The notes under the pieces were generated by a model. The model searched no databases. It had not been told where the DNA came from and saw only the letters and a list, made by a program, of their open reading frames with translations. From Oscillospiraceae bacterium (GTDB lineage: Bacteria > Bacillota > Clostridia > TANB77 > CAG-508), in NCBI GenBank assembly GCA_009785865.1, contig WQVL01000014.1, positions 1-44,443 of the forward strand: DNA of 44,443 nucleotides. Reading direction: 5' to 3'. Position 1 is the stretch's first letter; each line of letters starts with the position of its first letter. Below are positions 26,493-35,249 of this stretch, piece after piece. A program made the translations under genes and the position numbers.

Positions 26493-27072
26493 CATGGTTG
26501 ATGTAAATACAATTGTAGGAGAACCAATTGAAACAGCAAATAATACAACAATAATTCCAATATCTAAAGTATGTTTTGGGTTTGCGGCAGGAGGAAGTGA
26601 GTTTAAAGGTGAAACAATTGATGAGTATACAAAAAAAGAGCAGGAGGAAATGGTACAATACAGATTACCATTTGGAGGAGGAAGTGGAGCAGGAGTAAAT
26701 ATTAATCCAGTTGCATTTTTAGTGGTAACTGATAAAAATGTAAAATTATTACCTGTAAAGCATACTTCAGCAATAGATAAATTGATAGATTATGTGCCAG
26801 ACCTATTTGATAAAGTAAATGAGAGTATAGAGAAATCAGGAATAATTAAAGAGAGACAGGAAGATGAAGAAGTAGAAGATATAAATATAAATAAAATCAA
26901 AGAAACTGTAGCAGATAAGGTAGAAACAATGGGAAGACGCAGACCAAGAAAACGTGCCACTTCGGGAAGAACAAATCTAACATATGAATTTGACTATACT
27001 GATAAGAAACCAGAAACACATATAGATAAGGAATTAGCAGAATATATTGAAGAGGAAGAAATGGATGATTAA
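26437..27072 (+). CDS. gerW: Spore protein GerW (YtfJ family)
   Basis: About 211 residues; ATG at 26437 behind AAGGAG. Signature MEHPIEGLMVTAMNSIQDMV, VNTIVGEPIETANNTTIIPI, then CFGFAAGGSEFKG and FGGGSGAGVNINPVAFLVV. GerW is an inner spore-coat protein required for germination in Bacillus. The C-terminal tail is extended and charged. The start region overlaps the second copy of the DUF2953 end. Confidence 0.95.
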   Translation: MMEHPIEGLMVTAMNSIQDMVDVNTIVGEPIETANNTTIIPISKVCFGFAAGGSEFKGETIDEYTKKEQEEMVQYRLPFGGGSGAGVNINPVAFLVVTDKNVKLLPVKHTSAIDKLIDYVPDLFDKVNESIEKSGIIKERQEDEEVEDININKIKETVADKVETMGRRRPRKRATSGRTNLTYEFDYTDKKPETHIDKELAEYIEEEEMDD

Positions 27073-27089
27073 CATTAAAGAAACAAAGG

Positions 27090-27118
27090 ACAGAGCCTGA
27101 GGGTTCTGTTTTTTTTGT
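27090..27118 (+). terminator. Terminator of gerW
   Basis: ACAGAGCC-TGAG-GGTTCTGT stem-loop followed by eight T. Confidence 0.8.
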
Positions 27119-27156
27119 TGCTTAATATAATTAAGCAAGAGGTGAAGAAAATATTT

Positions 27157-28233
27157 ATGACGCATAACGATAAAGTTAGATACAAGAAAATGATATTGAT
27201 TACATTAATAATAATTTTTATTATTAAACTAGTTATATTTAGTACAGTAACAGCATATCAGAATATAAATTCTTCACGTGGTGTTTGGGGACAACAAGAG
27301 GAAGAAAAGGTAGAAGAAGAACCAAAATATATTAAGTGGGTTGACTTTAGTTTGACACTAGAGGTAATGGAGAAAACATCAAAACTAGATATAGAGTCTC
27401 ATATAAATAACGAAGAAGTAAGGCTAAATTGGATAGAGTTAATTGCATATTTGGCTTGTAAGTATGGGAATAATTTTGCGAGCTTTAAAGCACAAGACTT
27501 AAATGATCTGGTGGAAAAATTGCGAAGTGGTACAACTATAGAAGAGCTAGCCGAAGGAAGGAAATACTTTTCATATTATTTAGAGAGCTATACCGCTATT
27601 TTAGGTGAATTTATTGGGACGTATCAAATTGAAACTATAAATGAAGAAGGGGAAAGAGTTTGGGAAGAGAGGTATGGACTAAAAGCTTTCTTGCCTATAG
27701 CCAGAGGGTATGGGTTTAGTCATTATGATGATTTTGGAAACTCAAGAAGTTATGGATATAGGAGAGTACATTTAGGAAATGATTTGATGGGTAGTATAGG
27801 AACGCCGATAATCGCTGTAGAATCTGGAATAGTTGAAGCAGCTGGCTGGAATCAATATGGAGGTTGGAGAATTGGCATAAGGAGTTTTGATGGAAAAAGA
27901 TATTACTACTATGCGCACTTGAAGAAAGATAATCCATTTATAAGAGACATGTATGAAGGGAGAGTTGTTGTTGCAGGAGAGGTAATAGGGTATTTGGGAA
28001 TGACAGGATATAGTAGAGAAGAAAACGTAAATAATATCAATGTTCCTCATTTGCATTTTGGGATGCAACTAATATTTGACGAATCGCAGAAGGAAGGTAC
28101 AAATCAAATATGGATTGATGTTTACCCTATAATAAATTTTCTGAAACGAAACAGAACAGAAGTGCATAGACCAGAAGGAAGTAATGATTACATGAGAAAG
28201 TTTAATTTTATGGAAGCGAATATTCATGATTAA
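27157..28233 (+). CDS. M23-family metallopeptidase, membrane anchored
   Basis: 358 residues from the ATG at 27157 behind GAGGTG. Residues 10-34 form a signal anchor. The C-terminal LytM/M23 domain has HLGNDLMGSIGTPIIAVESG (zinc-binding H-x3-D) and the active-site YYYAHLKKD and VPHLHFGMQ. It probably cleaves peptidoglycan cross-links outside the membrane. The gene follows gerW and may act in spore or growth-phase wall remodelling; this is inference from position. No CGG codons. Confidence 0.9.
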   Translation: MTHNDKVRYKKMILITLIIIFIIKLVIFSTVTAYQNINSSRGVWGQQEEEKVEEEPKYIKWVDFSLTLEVMEKTSKLDIESHINNEEVRLNWIELIAYLACKYGNNFASFKAQDLNDLVEKLRSGTTIEELAEGRKYFSYYLESYTAILGEFIGTYQIETINEEGERVWEERYGLKAFLPIARGYGFSHYDDFGNSRSYGYRRVHLGNDLMGSIGTPIIAVESGIVEAAGWNQYGGWRIGIRSFDGKRYYYYAHLKKDNPFIRDMYEGRVVVAGEVIGYLGMTGYSREENVNNINVPHLHFGMQLIFDESQKEGTNQIWIDVYPIINFLKRNRTEVHRPEGSNDYMRKFNFMEANIHD

Positions 28234-28301
28234 TTAAAATATGTTATAATAATTATGATATAATATTGAGAATATATTAATTTAGAATTGAGGTAGAAAT
28301 T

Positions 28302-29002
28302 ATGTTTTTTTTTGGAGTACAAGATCATCATATTATGACGAGAATAAGGGGGCGTAAGATTTTTGCAATAATGAAATTGGCCGCTCTGTTGGCTCTTGCA
28401 ATTTTTACTGTGGTTATGTATTGGGTAACGTTTAAACCAGAGGTTGCAATGCCTATGGGAGCTATAAGGAGCAACTATTTGTTTGTACAATTAATAGCAG
28501 TATTAGCAATAGCATTTTTATCACGTCTTTCTTATCGTTTGCCAAAAACCAATACAGGATTAATAAGATATTATAAGAAAATGGTGATAATAGGTTTTAT
28601 TTTTGTTTTTGTATTTTTAGGTGTTTTGATACATCTTGGTAATATCTATAATGAAGATGCATATGCACAATTTTACGATGAAAATTTAAAAGATATAAGG
28701 ATTACATCTAATAGAGAAATGACATTAGAAGAACAAATGAAATCAGCATTGTTGGCTATACAAAGGTATACGGACATCAACTTAGATGGACTACCTTTGC
28801 CGGCTCAGAGAAGTACAAGAGAAATTTTTATAGATGAAAATGTACAAGCATATACTTATTTCCAATTTCAAGCACTTCTTCTTATAGGACGGTATGCGGA
28901 GTTATAATAATCCTTAATATCAAACGATTTAAAACGATACAGGGGTATAAAATGCAAGAAGCAAAATCAGAGATATTTTATGAAGACAAAAGTAACATAT
29001 AA
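28302..29002 (+). CDS. Four-helix membrane protein (two CGGN +1 sites)
   Basis: Starts at ATG 28302 behind GAGGTA. Three hydrophobic segments lie at residues about 23-43, 60-78 and 95-117. In the standard code the protein ends LLLIGRYAEL at 28907. That cuts a fourth hydrophobic stretch in half. Reading CGGT at 28890-28893 and CGGA at 28897-28900 as single glycines gives LLLIGGMGVIIILNIKRFK, a complete transmembrane helix with a positive anchor. It then runs to TAA at 29000-29002, 232 residues. The two sites are separated by a single ATG codon. The family is unknown, so here the evidence is helix completion rather than homology. Confidence 0.75.
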
Positions 29003-29100
29003 TTTTTTCGAAAAAACACCTACCTATATGAAATTGATTTTACTATTGTGTAAAACAAATGTCAATAAAACGAAACTGTGCTGCCAAGAAATAAAGCTTG

Positions 29101-29129
29101 TTGACAAACTATATCGTAGAACATATAAT
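29101..29129 (+). promoter_or_regulatory. Sigma-A promoter of the ABC exporter
   Basis: TTGACA (29101-29106), 17 bp, TATAAT (29124-29129), about 55 nt before the ATG. Confidence 0.8.
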
Positions 29130-29182
29130 CGAGAAAGTAAAATTAAAAGTTTTATCTAAATCTATTTAAGAGGTGATATGTG

Positions 29183-29860
29183 ATGTCAGTGGTAATTGAA
29201 GCAAAGAATTTAACAAAGCGCTATGGATATAGAGACACAGTCTTTATGGCCTTAGATGGTGTTGATGTGAAAATTAAAAAAGGTGAAAGCGTTGCTATTG
29301 TTGGGAAATCAGGGTCTGGCAAGAGTACTCTAATGCATATTCTTGCATTAATGGATAAGCAAACAGATGGGGAGTTGCTGATCAATGAGACTAATGTTGG
29401 AGGATACAAAAGTAAACAGTTGGATCAACTCCGAAATAAAGAATTTGGTTTTGTTTTCCAGCATTTTTTCCTAAATCCAAGAGAAACAGTGCTAGAGAAT
29501 GTCGCGCTTCCTCTTAAAATTGCGGGGATTTCTAGGAGAGAAGCTCATAAAAGGGCAAGAGCTGCGTTAAAAGCAGTTGATCTAGAAGACAAAGCAAGAA
29601 ATAAAGGTACTGCGCTTTCAGGTGGTCAAAAACAGAGGGCTTGTATTGCAAGGGCTGTTGTTACAGATCCTCAAGTGGTGTTTGCTGATGAACCTACAGG
29701 GAACTTAGACTCGACAACAGGTAAGCAGGTAGAAGAGTTACTGTTTAACCTTAACAAAAATCAAGGGATAACATTAGTAATTGTAACTCATGATTCTGAA
29801 TTAGCTGCAAAGTGTGACAGACAAATTGTAATTAAAGATGGTAAAATCTTAGAAGGGTAG
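29183..29860 (+). CDS. MacB/LolD-type ABC transporter ATPase
   Basis: 225 residues, ATG at 29183 behind GAGGTG. Walker A GKSGSGKSTLMH, signature LSGGQKQRACIARAV, Walker B VVFADEPTGNLDS, H-loop VTHDSE. The early AxNLTKRYG and the FVFQHFFLNPRETVLENV Q-loop are of the FtsE/LolD/MacB subclass. It works with the permease 9 nt downstream, probably in export of or resistance to a peptide or lipid. No CGG codons. Confidence 0.93.
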   Translation: MSVVIEAKNLTKRYGYRDTVFMALDGVDVKIKKGESVAIVGKSGSGKSTLMHILALMDKQTDGELLINETNVGGYKSKQLDQLRNKEFGFVFQHFFLNPRETVLENVALPLKIAGISRREAHKRARAALKAVDLEDKARNKGTALSGGQKQRACIARAVVTDPQVVFADEPTGNLDSTTGKQVEELLFNLNKNQGITLVIVTHDSELAAKCDRQIVIKDGKILEG

Positions 29861-29869
29861 ATGTAATAT

Positions 29870-31150
29870 ATGAAAATTTTTGATATTTTAATAACTGCAA
29901 CACGAAATCTCTTTAGAAGTAAAGTAAGGACGTTTTTAACTATTTCAGCTGTATTTATTGGTACTTTTGCTATTGCATTAACAGTTGGATTAAATATTGG
30001 AGTAACTAATTTTCTAAACCAAGAAATTGGAGCACTAGGGGCAGAGGATGTTTTAATGGTTTGGAAAAATACAGATGAGCCTATACCAGGTTTTGGAACT
30101 GATAATGATGGACCAAGGCGTTATGTTGAAAATGAGTTGCCACCCGCGCAAATCAGTCAATCTGAGATGGACGAAATTTTAAATCTTGATAATGTTTCTG
30201 AGGTTATTGTTTTTAGAATGGTGAGCGTTAATAATATTCGAGTAGAAAATTCTGAGAGGTATCATATTCCTCTGGATATTGGGTTGCCAAATATGAATAT
30301 GAATTTATTAAGTGGTGAGCATATTAATCATCAATCAGAAAACCCAGAAATAGTGCTTAGCTATGAATTTGTAGAAGTATTTGGATTTAGTGATGCTGAT
30401 GATGCTATAGGAAGAGAAGTAATATTTGAAGTTTCACAGCCAGATGGTTATACACGAGAAGTAGCAGCAACAATTGTGGGTATTCATCAAATCAGTGCTT
30501 TAGTTATGGGCGCTGGAGGAGGAGGAGCTGTTGGTAACGCTGCATTAATAGATGAGATTTCAGCCATAAATATGTATGGATTACCTGAAGAGATGGTAGA
30601 TGCTATTTTCTTCCTGGCTGTTGTTGTAGATGATATTTATGAAATGGAATATACAAGAGAAGTGTTAACTGATATGGGATTAATTTCACAGACTTTAGAG
30701 GAGCAAGTGATTGAAATAATGGGAATAGTTAATGCGATATCTGCTGGTATTATCTTATTTGGTGCTATTGCGCTTATGGCCGCACTATTTGGAATTGTAA
30801 ATACACTTTATATGTCAGTACAAGAAAGAACCAGAGAGATTGGATTAATGAAGGCACTAGGACTTGGAAAACGTAAAATATTTTTGATATTCTGCTGGGA
30901 AGCTGCAATGATTGGTTTCTTTGGAGCAGCCATAGGTTTACTTGCGGCAATGGGAGTTGGTAGCATAATCAACCAAGTAGCGGCTGAAACATTTTTAAGC
31001 ACAATGCCTGGATTCCAGTTAATAACTTTTACTTTAGTGTCAAGTTTAATGGTAATTCTAATAGTTATGTTTATTGCATTTTTAGCAGGTACTTTGCCAG
31101 CTAAACGTGCTTCTAAGATGGATCCAATTACTGCATTGAGGGTAGAGTAA
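29870..31150 (+). CDS. MacB/FtsX-type ABC permease
   Basis: 426 residues. The N-terminal TATRNLFRSKVRTFLTISA and first helix lead into a large extracellular MacB-PCD domain (about 45-280). Three C-terminal helices follow, with the conserved RTREIGLMKALG and GTLPAKRASKMDPITALR. Dimeric permease of the ATPase just upstream. The extracellular domain is rich in acidic residues. The substrate is not evident. Confidence 0.92.
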   Translation: MKIFDILITATRNLFRSKVRTFLTISAVFIGTFAIALTVGLNIGVTNFLNQEIGALGAEDVLMVWKNTDEPIPGFGTDNDGPRRYVENELPPAQISQSEMDEILNLDNVSEVIVFRMVSVNNIRVENSERYHIPLDIGLPNMNMNLLSGEHINHQSENPEIVLSYEFVEVFGFSDADDAIGREVIFEVSQPDGYTREVAATIVGIHQISALVMGAGGGGAVGNAALIDEISAINMYGLPEEMVDAIFFLAVVVDDIYEMEYTREVLTDMGLISQTLEEQVIEIMGIVNAISAGIILFGAIALMAALFGIVNTLYMSVQERTREIGLMKALGLGKRKIFLIFCWEAAMIGFFGAAIGLLAAMGVGSIINQVAAETFLSTMPGFQLITFTLVSSLMVILIVMFIAFLAGTLPAKRASKMDPITALRVE

Positions 31151-31182
31151 AATTTAAATATTGATGATGTGTTAGTGAAAAA

Positions 31183-31224
31183 CTCCTTTGATACAATAAG
31201 AAAGTTGTATCGAAGGAGCTTTTT
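31183..31224 (+). terminator. Terminator of the ABC operon
   Basis: CTCCTTTGATACAA pairs with TTGTATCGAAGGAG (one G-U), followed by five T. Confidence 0.85.
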
Positions 31225-31364
31225 AATTATTATTATGAATTATTACTATGCAATGTTACTAAAATATCATAAAGTCTTGTTCTTATTAATACATTTATAA
31301 TAGGCAATGAAAACAATATAAAGGATTGACGGTTATCCTATAATAAACTTAAGGAGGAGCGACT

Positions 31365-32231
31365 TTGAGGATTAGAGTAATAAAGCTTAATTATAGATTA
31401 ACAATAGCGTCATTAGTTTTAATGATAATGATAATTACAATAGCTACGCTTACAAGTGTAAGAGCTTCAGAACCAATGGAAGAAGAAAAAGGAATAAGGA
31501 TTCCGATCATCATGTATCACAGCATTTTGAAGTCCAGGACAGGTAAATATATTGTTTCTCCAGCGCAGTTAGAAGAAGATTTGAGATATATAAAGGAAAA
31601 AGGCTATGAAACTATAGTGATGGCAGATTTAATAGCATATGTACATGAAGGAAGGGAACTGCCAGAAAAACCAATTATTTTAACATTTGATGATGGCTTT
31701 TATAATAATGCTCATTACTTAATACCGTTATTAGAGAAATATAATATGAGGGCTGTAATCTCTGTGGTAGGAAAATACACAGATGATTTTAGTGAAGCAA
31801 ATGATATGAATATTAACTATGCTCATTTTAGGTGGGAAGACATAAAGAGGTTGATTCCTGAGGGAGTAGTAGAATTCCAGAATCATTCATATAACTTACA
31901 TAGAATTGAAAATGGACAGAAAGGAGCTAGAAGGAAAAGAGGAGAATCGGTAGAGGACTATGGAAAGCGTTTGGAAGCAGATTTGCTTAAGTTACAAAGA
32001 TTATTTAAAGAAAATACAGGATTTACACCTACTACATTTACCTTTCCGTATGGGGCATATAGTAAAGAATCAACAGAGATTTTAAGAGAGTTAGGTTTCA
32101 AAGCAAGCCTTATTTGCGAAAGTGGTGTAAACTACATTACTCGAGATGAAAATAGCTTGTTTAGCTTAAAGAGGTTTAATAGAAGTGGAGGGACAACAAC
32201 GGAGAGATTTTTTAAAGGAATATTGGAGTAG
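31365..32231 (+). CDS. Polysaccharide deacetylase, secreted
   Basis: 288 residues, TTG start behind AAGGAGG. Residues 1-35 form a signal peptide. NodB-type domain: IIMYHSILK, catalytic TFDDGFYNNA, EFQNHSYNLHR (H-x3-H type metal site), TFTFPYGAYS. It probably removes acetyl groups from peptidoglycan or another wall polymer, or acts in spore cortex formation (PdaA-like). No CGG codons. Confidence 0.9.
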   Translation: MRIRVIKLNYRLTIASLVLMIMIITIATLTSVRASEPMEEEKGIRIPIIMYHSILKSRTGKYIVSPAQLEEDLRYIKEKGYETIVMADLIAYVHEGRELPEKPIILTFDDGFYNNAHYLIPLLEKYNMRAVISVVGKYTDDFSEANDMNINYAHFRWEDIKRLIPEGVVEFQNHSYNLHRIENGQKGARRKRGESVEDYGKRLEADLLKLQRLFKENTGFTPTTFTFPYGAYSKESTEILRELGFKASLICESGVNYITRDENSLFSLKRFNRSGGTTTERFFKGILE

Positions 32232-32257
32232 AAACTAAAGAATGATTAAGTAATGCG

Positions 32258-32286
32258 TTGCGAAACATGTAATATTGTAGTAAAAT
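32258..32286 (+). promoter_or_regulatory. Sigma-A promoter of vanY-like gene
   Basis: TTGCGA (32258-32263), 17 bp, TAAAAT (32281-32286). Confidence 0.6.
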
Positions 32287-32331
32287 TAATATGTAGAACT
32301 ATGATTCTAAATATTAATTAGGAGAAATGGT

Positions 32332-33936
32332 ATGAACCAAATCCTTGAATTTGAAAAAAAGGCAGAAACAAGCGAAGTCGAAAAAAGAATACTGGTAGAA
32401 GAGTACATCGAAGAGAAGAAAAGTAGTAAAAAAGTAGTAGTGTTAGTAAGTGTTATATTGATATCACTTATTGTTATTGCTGCGGGTGGATATGTTTTTT
32501 TATTTAATAATTACGATAATACTGGGACAACTTTAATGGCTACTTTTTCAGATGGTACTATTAGAAGCATAAGAGTACCAATAGAGTTTAGAGAATCCGA
32601 ATATATGGAGTTTGAAGGGTTAAACATTATTGTTGTTGATTTTTCTGATCAAAACGATATTAACTATATAGATAGTGTAGAAGTAGATGCTTCAGAATAT
32701 GAGCTTGAGAATATAAATATGGATGTATATATTAAGCTGTCAACTGGAGAATTAGAAATACATGAAACAATAGTAATTAGTGATGAGGCTACTTTGAGCT
32801 TTAGCCCGACTGAAGCTACTAAATATATTTTAGTTCATGTGCCTGTAGATGACATGTTGCTTAATCCAAGGATTGTTATGAATAGAAATGATATATATCT
32901 TATTACTCCTACTATCCTTCCAGAGAACAGTACTAATAAGGATGTTGTTTTTACTTTAGTAGGTGAGGATATTGCTGATATAGATAATGAAATTGTTCAT
33001 ATAGATGAAGATGGGTTTCTTGCATCTGCTGGAGCGGGACAAGCAATTGTAAGGATAACTATAGAAGACGAGCCAATCCAAAGATATGTCCTAGTAACAG
33101 TAAGAAATATACCGGATGAGATCATATTAGAACAAGAGAGCATAAGAATAGAAGAAGGGCAATCGCGTGATATCGTAGCTAGAGTTATACCGGAGGATGC
33201 AGTAGATAGAGAACTTGCTTGGGCATCTTTAGATGATGAGATAGCAAGTGTAGATGAAGATGGAAGACTTACAGCGCACAGTCCAGGTAGTACTGTAATT
33301 GTAGTTCAAACTAAATTTGAACCTCCCGTTACAAGAGAAATTCAAGTGGAGGTAACTGCTAGGTCAGTCCTTCAACCACCGTCAACACCAGAGCCGACGC
33401 CAACGCCGCCAGGTGATGCAGGCGAACACAGAGGGCCAACGTATATTAATGGAATATTAATTGTAAATAGACAGTTTGGTCTGCCCCCTACATATAATCC
33501 CGGAGTAAACCCTCAAGCATTAGCAGGCTTCAATAGGATGAGAGATAGTGCAGCAAGCGAAGGGCTTACCCTAACTATAATTTCAGGTTTCCGTTCATAT
33601 CAAACACAAAGGGAAATATGGGAAAGAAGAGTGAGGCAAAGTGGAGAAGCTGAAGCCAGTAGAATTGTAGCAAGACCGGGTCATTCAGAGCATCAAACAG
33701 GGCTTGCATTTGATATAAATTCACTATCGTTTTCATTTGCATATACAGCAGAAGGGATATGGTTAGCAAATAATGCACATAGATATGGATTTATAATAAG
33801 ATATCCTGAGAATAGCGAGCATATTACAGGATTTGTATTTGAACCATGGCACATTAGGTATGTAGGAACATTCCATGCTACAAATATATTTACAAGTGGA
33901 ATAACGCTAGAAGAGTACCTAGGACTTCATTACTAG
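32332..33936 (+). CDS. VanY-type D-alanyl-D-alanine carboxypeptidase with Ig-like domains
   Basis: 534 residues. A cytoplasmic N-terminus (1-34) precedes one transmembrane anchor (VVVLVSVILISLIVIAAGGY). Two Big_2-like Ig domains follow (ARVIPEDAVDRELAWASLD, ASVDEDGRLTAHSPGSTVI), then a proline/threonine linker. The C-terminal VanY domain has ISGFRSYQTQREIWE, ARPGHSEHQTGLAFDIN (zinc H and D) and FEPWHIRYVG (catalytic E and H). It cleaves terminal D-alanine from peptidoglycan stems. No CGG codons. Confidence 0.92.
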   Translation: MNQILEFEKKAETSEVEKRILVEEYIEEKKSSKKVVVLVSVILISLIVIAAGGYVFLFNNYDNTGTTLMATFSDGTIRSIRVPIEFRESEYMEFEGLNIIVVDFSDQNDINYIDSVEVDASEYELENINMDVYIKLSTGELEIHETIVISDEATLSFSPTEATKYILVHVPVDDMLLNPRIVMNRNDIYLITPTILPENSTNKDVVFTLVGEDIADIDNEIVHIDEDGFLASAGAGQAIVRITIEDEPIQRYVLVTVRNIPDEIILEQESIRIEEGQSRDIVARVIPEDAVDRELAWASLDDEIASVDEDGRLTAHSPGSTVIVVQTKFEPPVTREIQVEVTARSVLQPPSTPEPTPTPPGDAGEHRGPTYINGILIVNRQFGLPPTYNPGVNPQALAGFNRMRDSAASEGLTLTIISGFRSYQTQREIWERRVRQSGEAEASRIVARPGHSEHQTGLAFDINSLSFSFAYTAEGIWLANNAHRYGFIIRYPENSEHITGFVFEPWHIRYVGTFHATNIFTSGITLEEYLGLHY

Positions 33937-33985
33937 TATAGAACATATTAATAATTACCACCTGGCTAAGCTGGTGTGGTAAGAG

Positions 33986-34021
33986 AAAAGCAGACACGTA
34001 AAAATACGTATCTGCTTTTTC
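33986..34021 (+). terminator. Terminator of vanY-like gene
   Basis: AAAAGCAGACACGTA pairs with TACGTATCTGCTTTT, then T run. A weaker hairpin (TTACCACC/GGTGTGGTAA) lies just upstream. Confidence 0.85.
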
Positions 34022-34115
34022 TTTGTATGGAGTGATAAAATCTTTGTATGAAAGAAGAGGTTAAACGGGAAGGCCTAAAGGAGGGAAAAACAAGAGATGG
34101 ATTAAACAAGCAAAA

Positions 34116-34145
34116 TTGGAAATTTTTATGTAAATATGCTATAAT
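34116..34145 (+). promoter_or_regulatory. Sigma-A promoter of island gene
   Basis: TTGGAA (34116-34121), 18 bp, TATAAT (34140-34145); ribosome site TAGGAGG follows before the ATG at 34234. Confidence 0.65.
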
Positions 34146-34233
34146 TAAAGTAGATCTTTTTTGTTTAATCCTATTTTTGCAACATTGGGATTACAAGAAG
34201 AACAAAAAAATTATTTTATAGGAGGATACTTTC

Positions 34234-35166
34234 ATGGAAAGTACATTCAAAATGCAATTAAGCAAACGGATCACAGGGTTGATCAATTATCCCCTCGGTG
34301 ATGACCACATCCACAGTGATAACCCCGGCTATCATTATTATATTCAGAGCTTAAAGCCCGGGTATCCCTTGCTCGCGATGCACTACCGCGGACCGTTGAT
34401 GTTAGTTCTTCCCAATGCTGATTATCAGCGTTTGGAAAAGTCCGAAATCACGGTCGATGAGTACATTGAAACATCCCATTTTAACTACGGTTTCCTTTGG
34501 GGTGGCGGTGGACTCATTAGCGGTGCGTACTGGCAACCGCTCGAGGATGTTCCTGGAATCCACGATACTAACCGTATCAGTCGGTATCTCCGAATTCTTA
34601 GCTGCCGTACTGGCACTCGGTCACATGGACATAGTCCTACTGCTGAGCGTTGCCAAAAATGTCAGCTTGATGAAACAGGATGTCCTTATTCCCCGCTTAA
34701 CCAAACTGGTTGTTGGGATAATGAAATCCAAGAGCCTGATGGACGTGTCGAGTTATTTAACGCAATCGGCGAAAGATTGGAGAAAGAGCTGGGTTTCAAA
34801 ATTGGCAATGTGATGTCACACAGCAACGACTCCGGCGAATTACTTCTGTTCCCTGGCTTCGAACCAAATTCGGTTCAAGCATATGTGAACAAAGACTTGC
34901 TGAATGATTTGCTGTATCATCCGAAAGAGGAGCGCGATTGGATGGCAATGGCACAAAGTTTCAAGATTACTCTTGGAATCTCTTGGCAGCCTGACCGAAT
35001 GGCAATGGATGATGATACCTCTGACAAGCATGAATTTTGCCTTGGATTTTGGGGCGACAAGATGCCGAAAGCCGAAACGCAAGAGCCCACAGATGAATTA
35101 GATGAGGCTGATTCAAAGAAAACATCTCCGTTCGCTTTTATGCTCAAATTGTTCCTAGGAAAGTAA
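34234..35166 (+). CDS. Unknown 310-aa protein with cysteine cluster (island gene)
   Basis: Starts MESTFKMQLSKRITGLINYP behind TAGGAGG. It contains GFLWGGGGLISGAYWQPLED, then a Cys-rich middle (CRTGTRSHGHSP, CQKCQLDETGCPYSP, TGCWD) that could bind zinc or iron-sulphur, and ends with a hydrophobic FAFMLKLFLGK. I do not recognise the family. GC is clearly higher than in the flanks. In-frame CGG codons occur three times (CGG ATC, CGG TAT, CGG TCA) and must be arginine. Own promoter and terminator. Probably imported. Confidence 0.7.
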   Translation: MESTFKMQLSKRITGLINYPLGDDHIHSDNPGYHYYIQSLKPGYPLLAMHYRGPLMLVLPNADYQRLEKSEITVDEYIETSHFNYGFLWGGGGLISGAYWQPLEDVPGIHDTNRISRYLRILSCRTGTRSHGHSPTAERCQKCQLDETGCPYSPLNQTGCWDNEIQEPDGRVELFNAIGERLEKELGFKIGNVMSHSNDSGELLLFPGFEPNSVQAYVNKDLLNDLLYHPKEERDWMAMAQSFKITLGISWQPDRMAMDDDTSDKHEFCLGFWGDKMPKAETQEPTDELDEADSKKTSPFAFMLKLFLGK

Positions 35167-35193
35167 AGAGAGGATCTTTTTAGAACCTCGAAA

Positions 35194-35229
35194 GCAAAAA
35201 AGCCAATGATTATTCATTGGCTTTTTGCT
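35194..35229 (+). terminator. Bidirectional terminator
   Basis: GCAAAAAAGCCAATGA pairs with TCATTGGCTTTTTGC. It serves both the island gene and dacF on the other strand. Confidence 0.85.
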
Positions 35230-35249
35230 TACCATTATATTTTTCTGAG

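Noticed and set aside
28302-28907. Accepting GRYAEL as the natural C-terminus of the 28.3-kb membrane protein
   Set aside because: It truncates a hydrophobic helix, and two consecutive CGGN steps restore it with a long open continuation.
34415-34813. Second-frame ORF within the 34.2-kb island gene
   Set aside because: The 310-codon frame has the ribosome site and consistent codon use; the other is a shadow.
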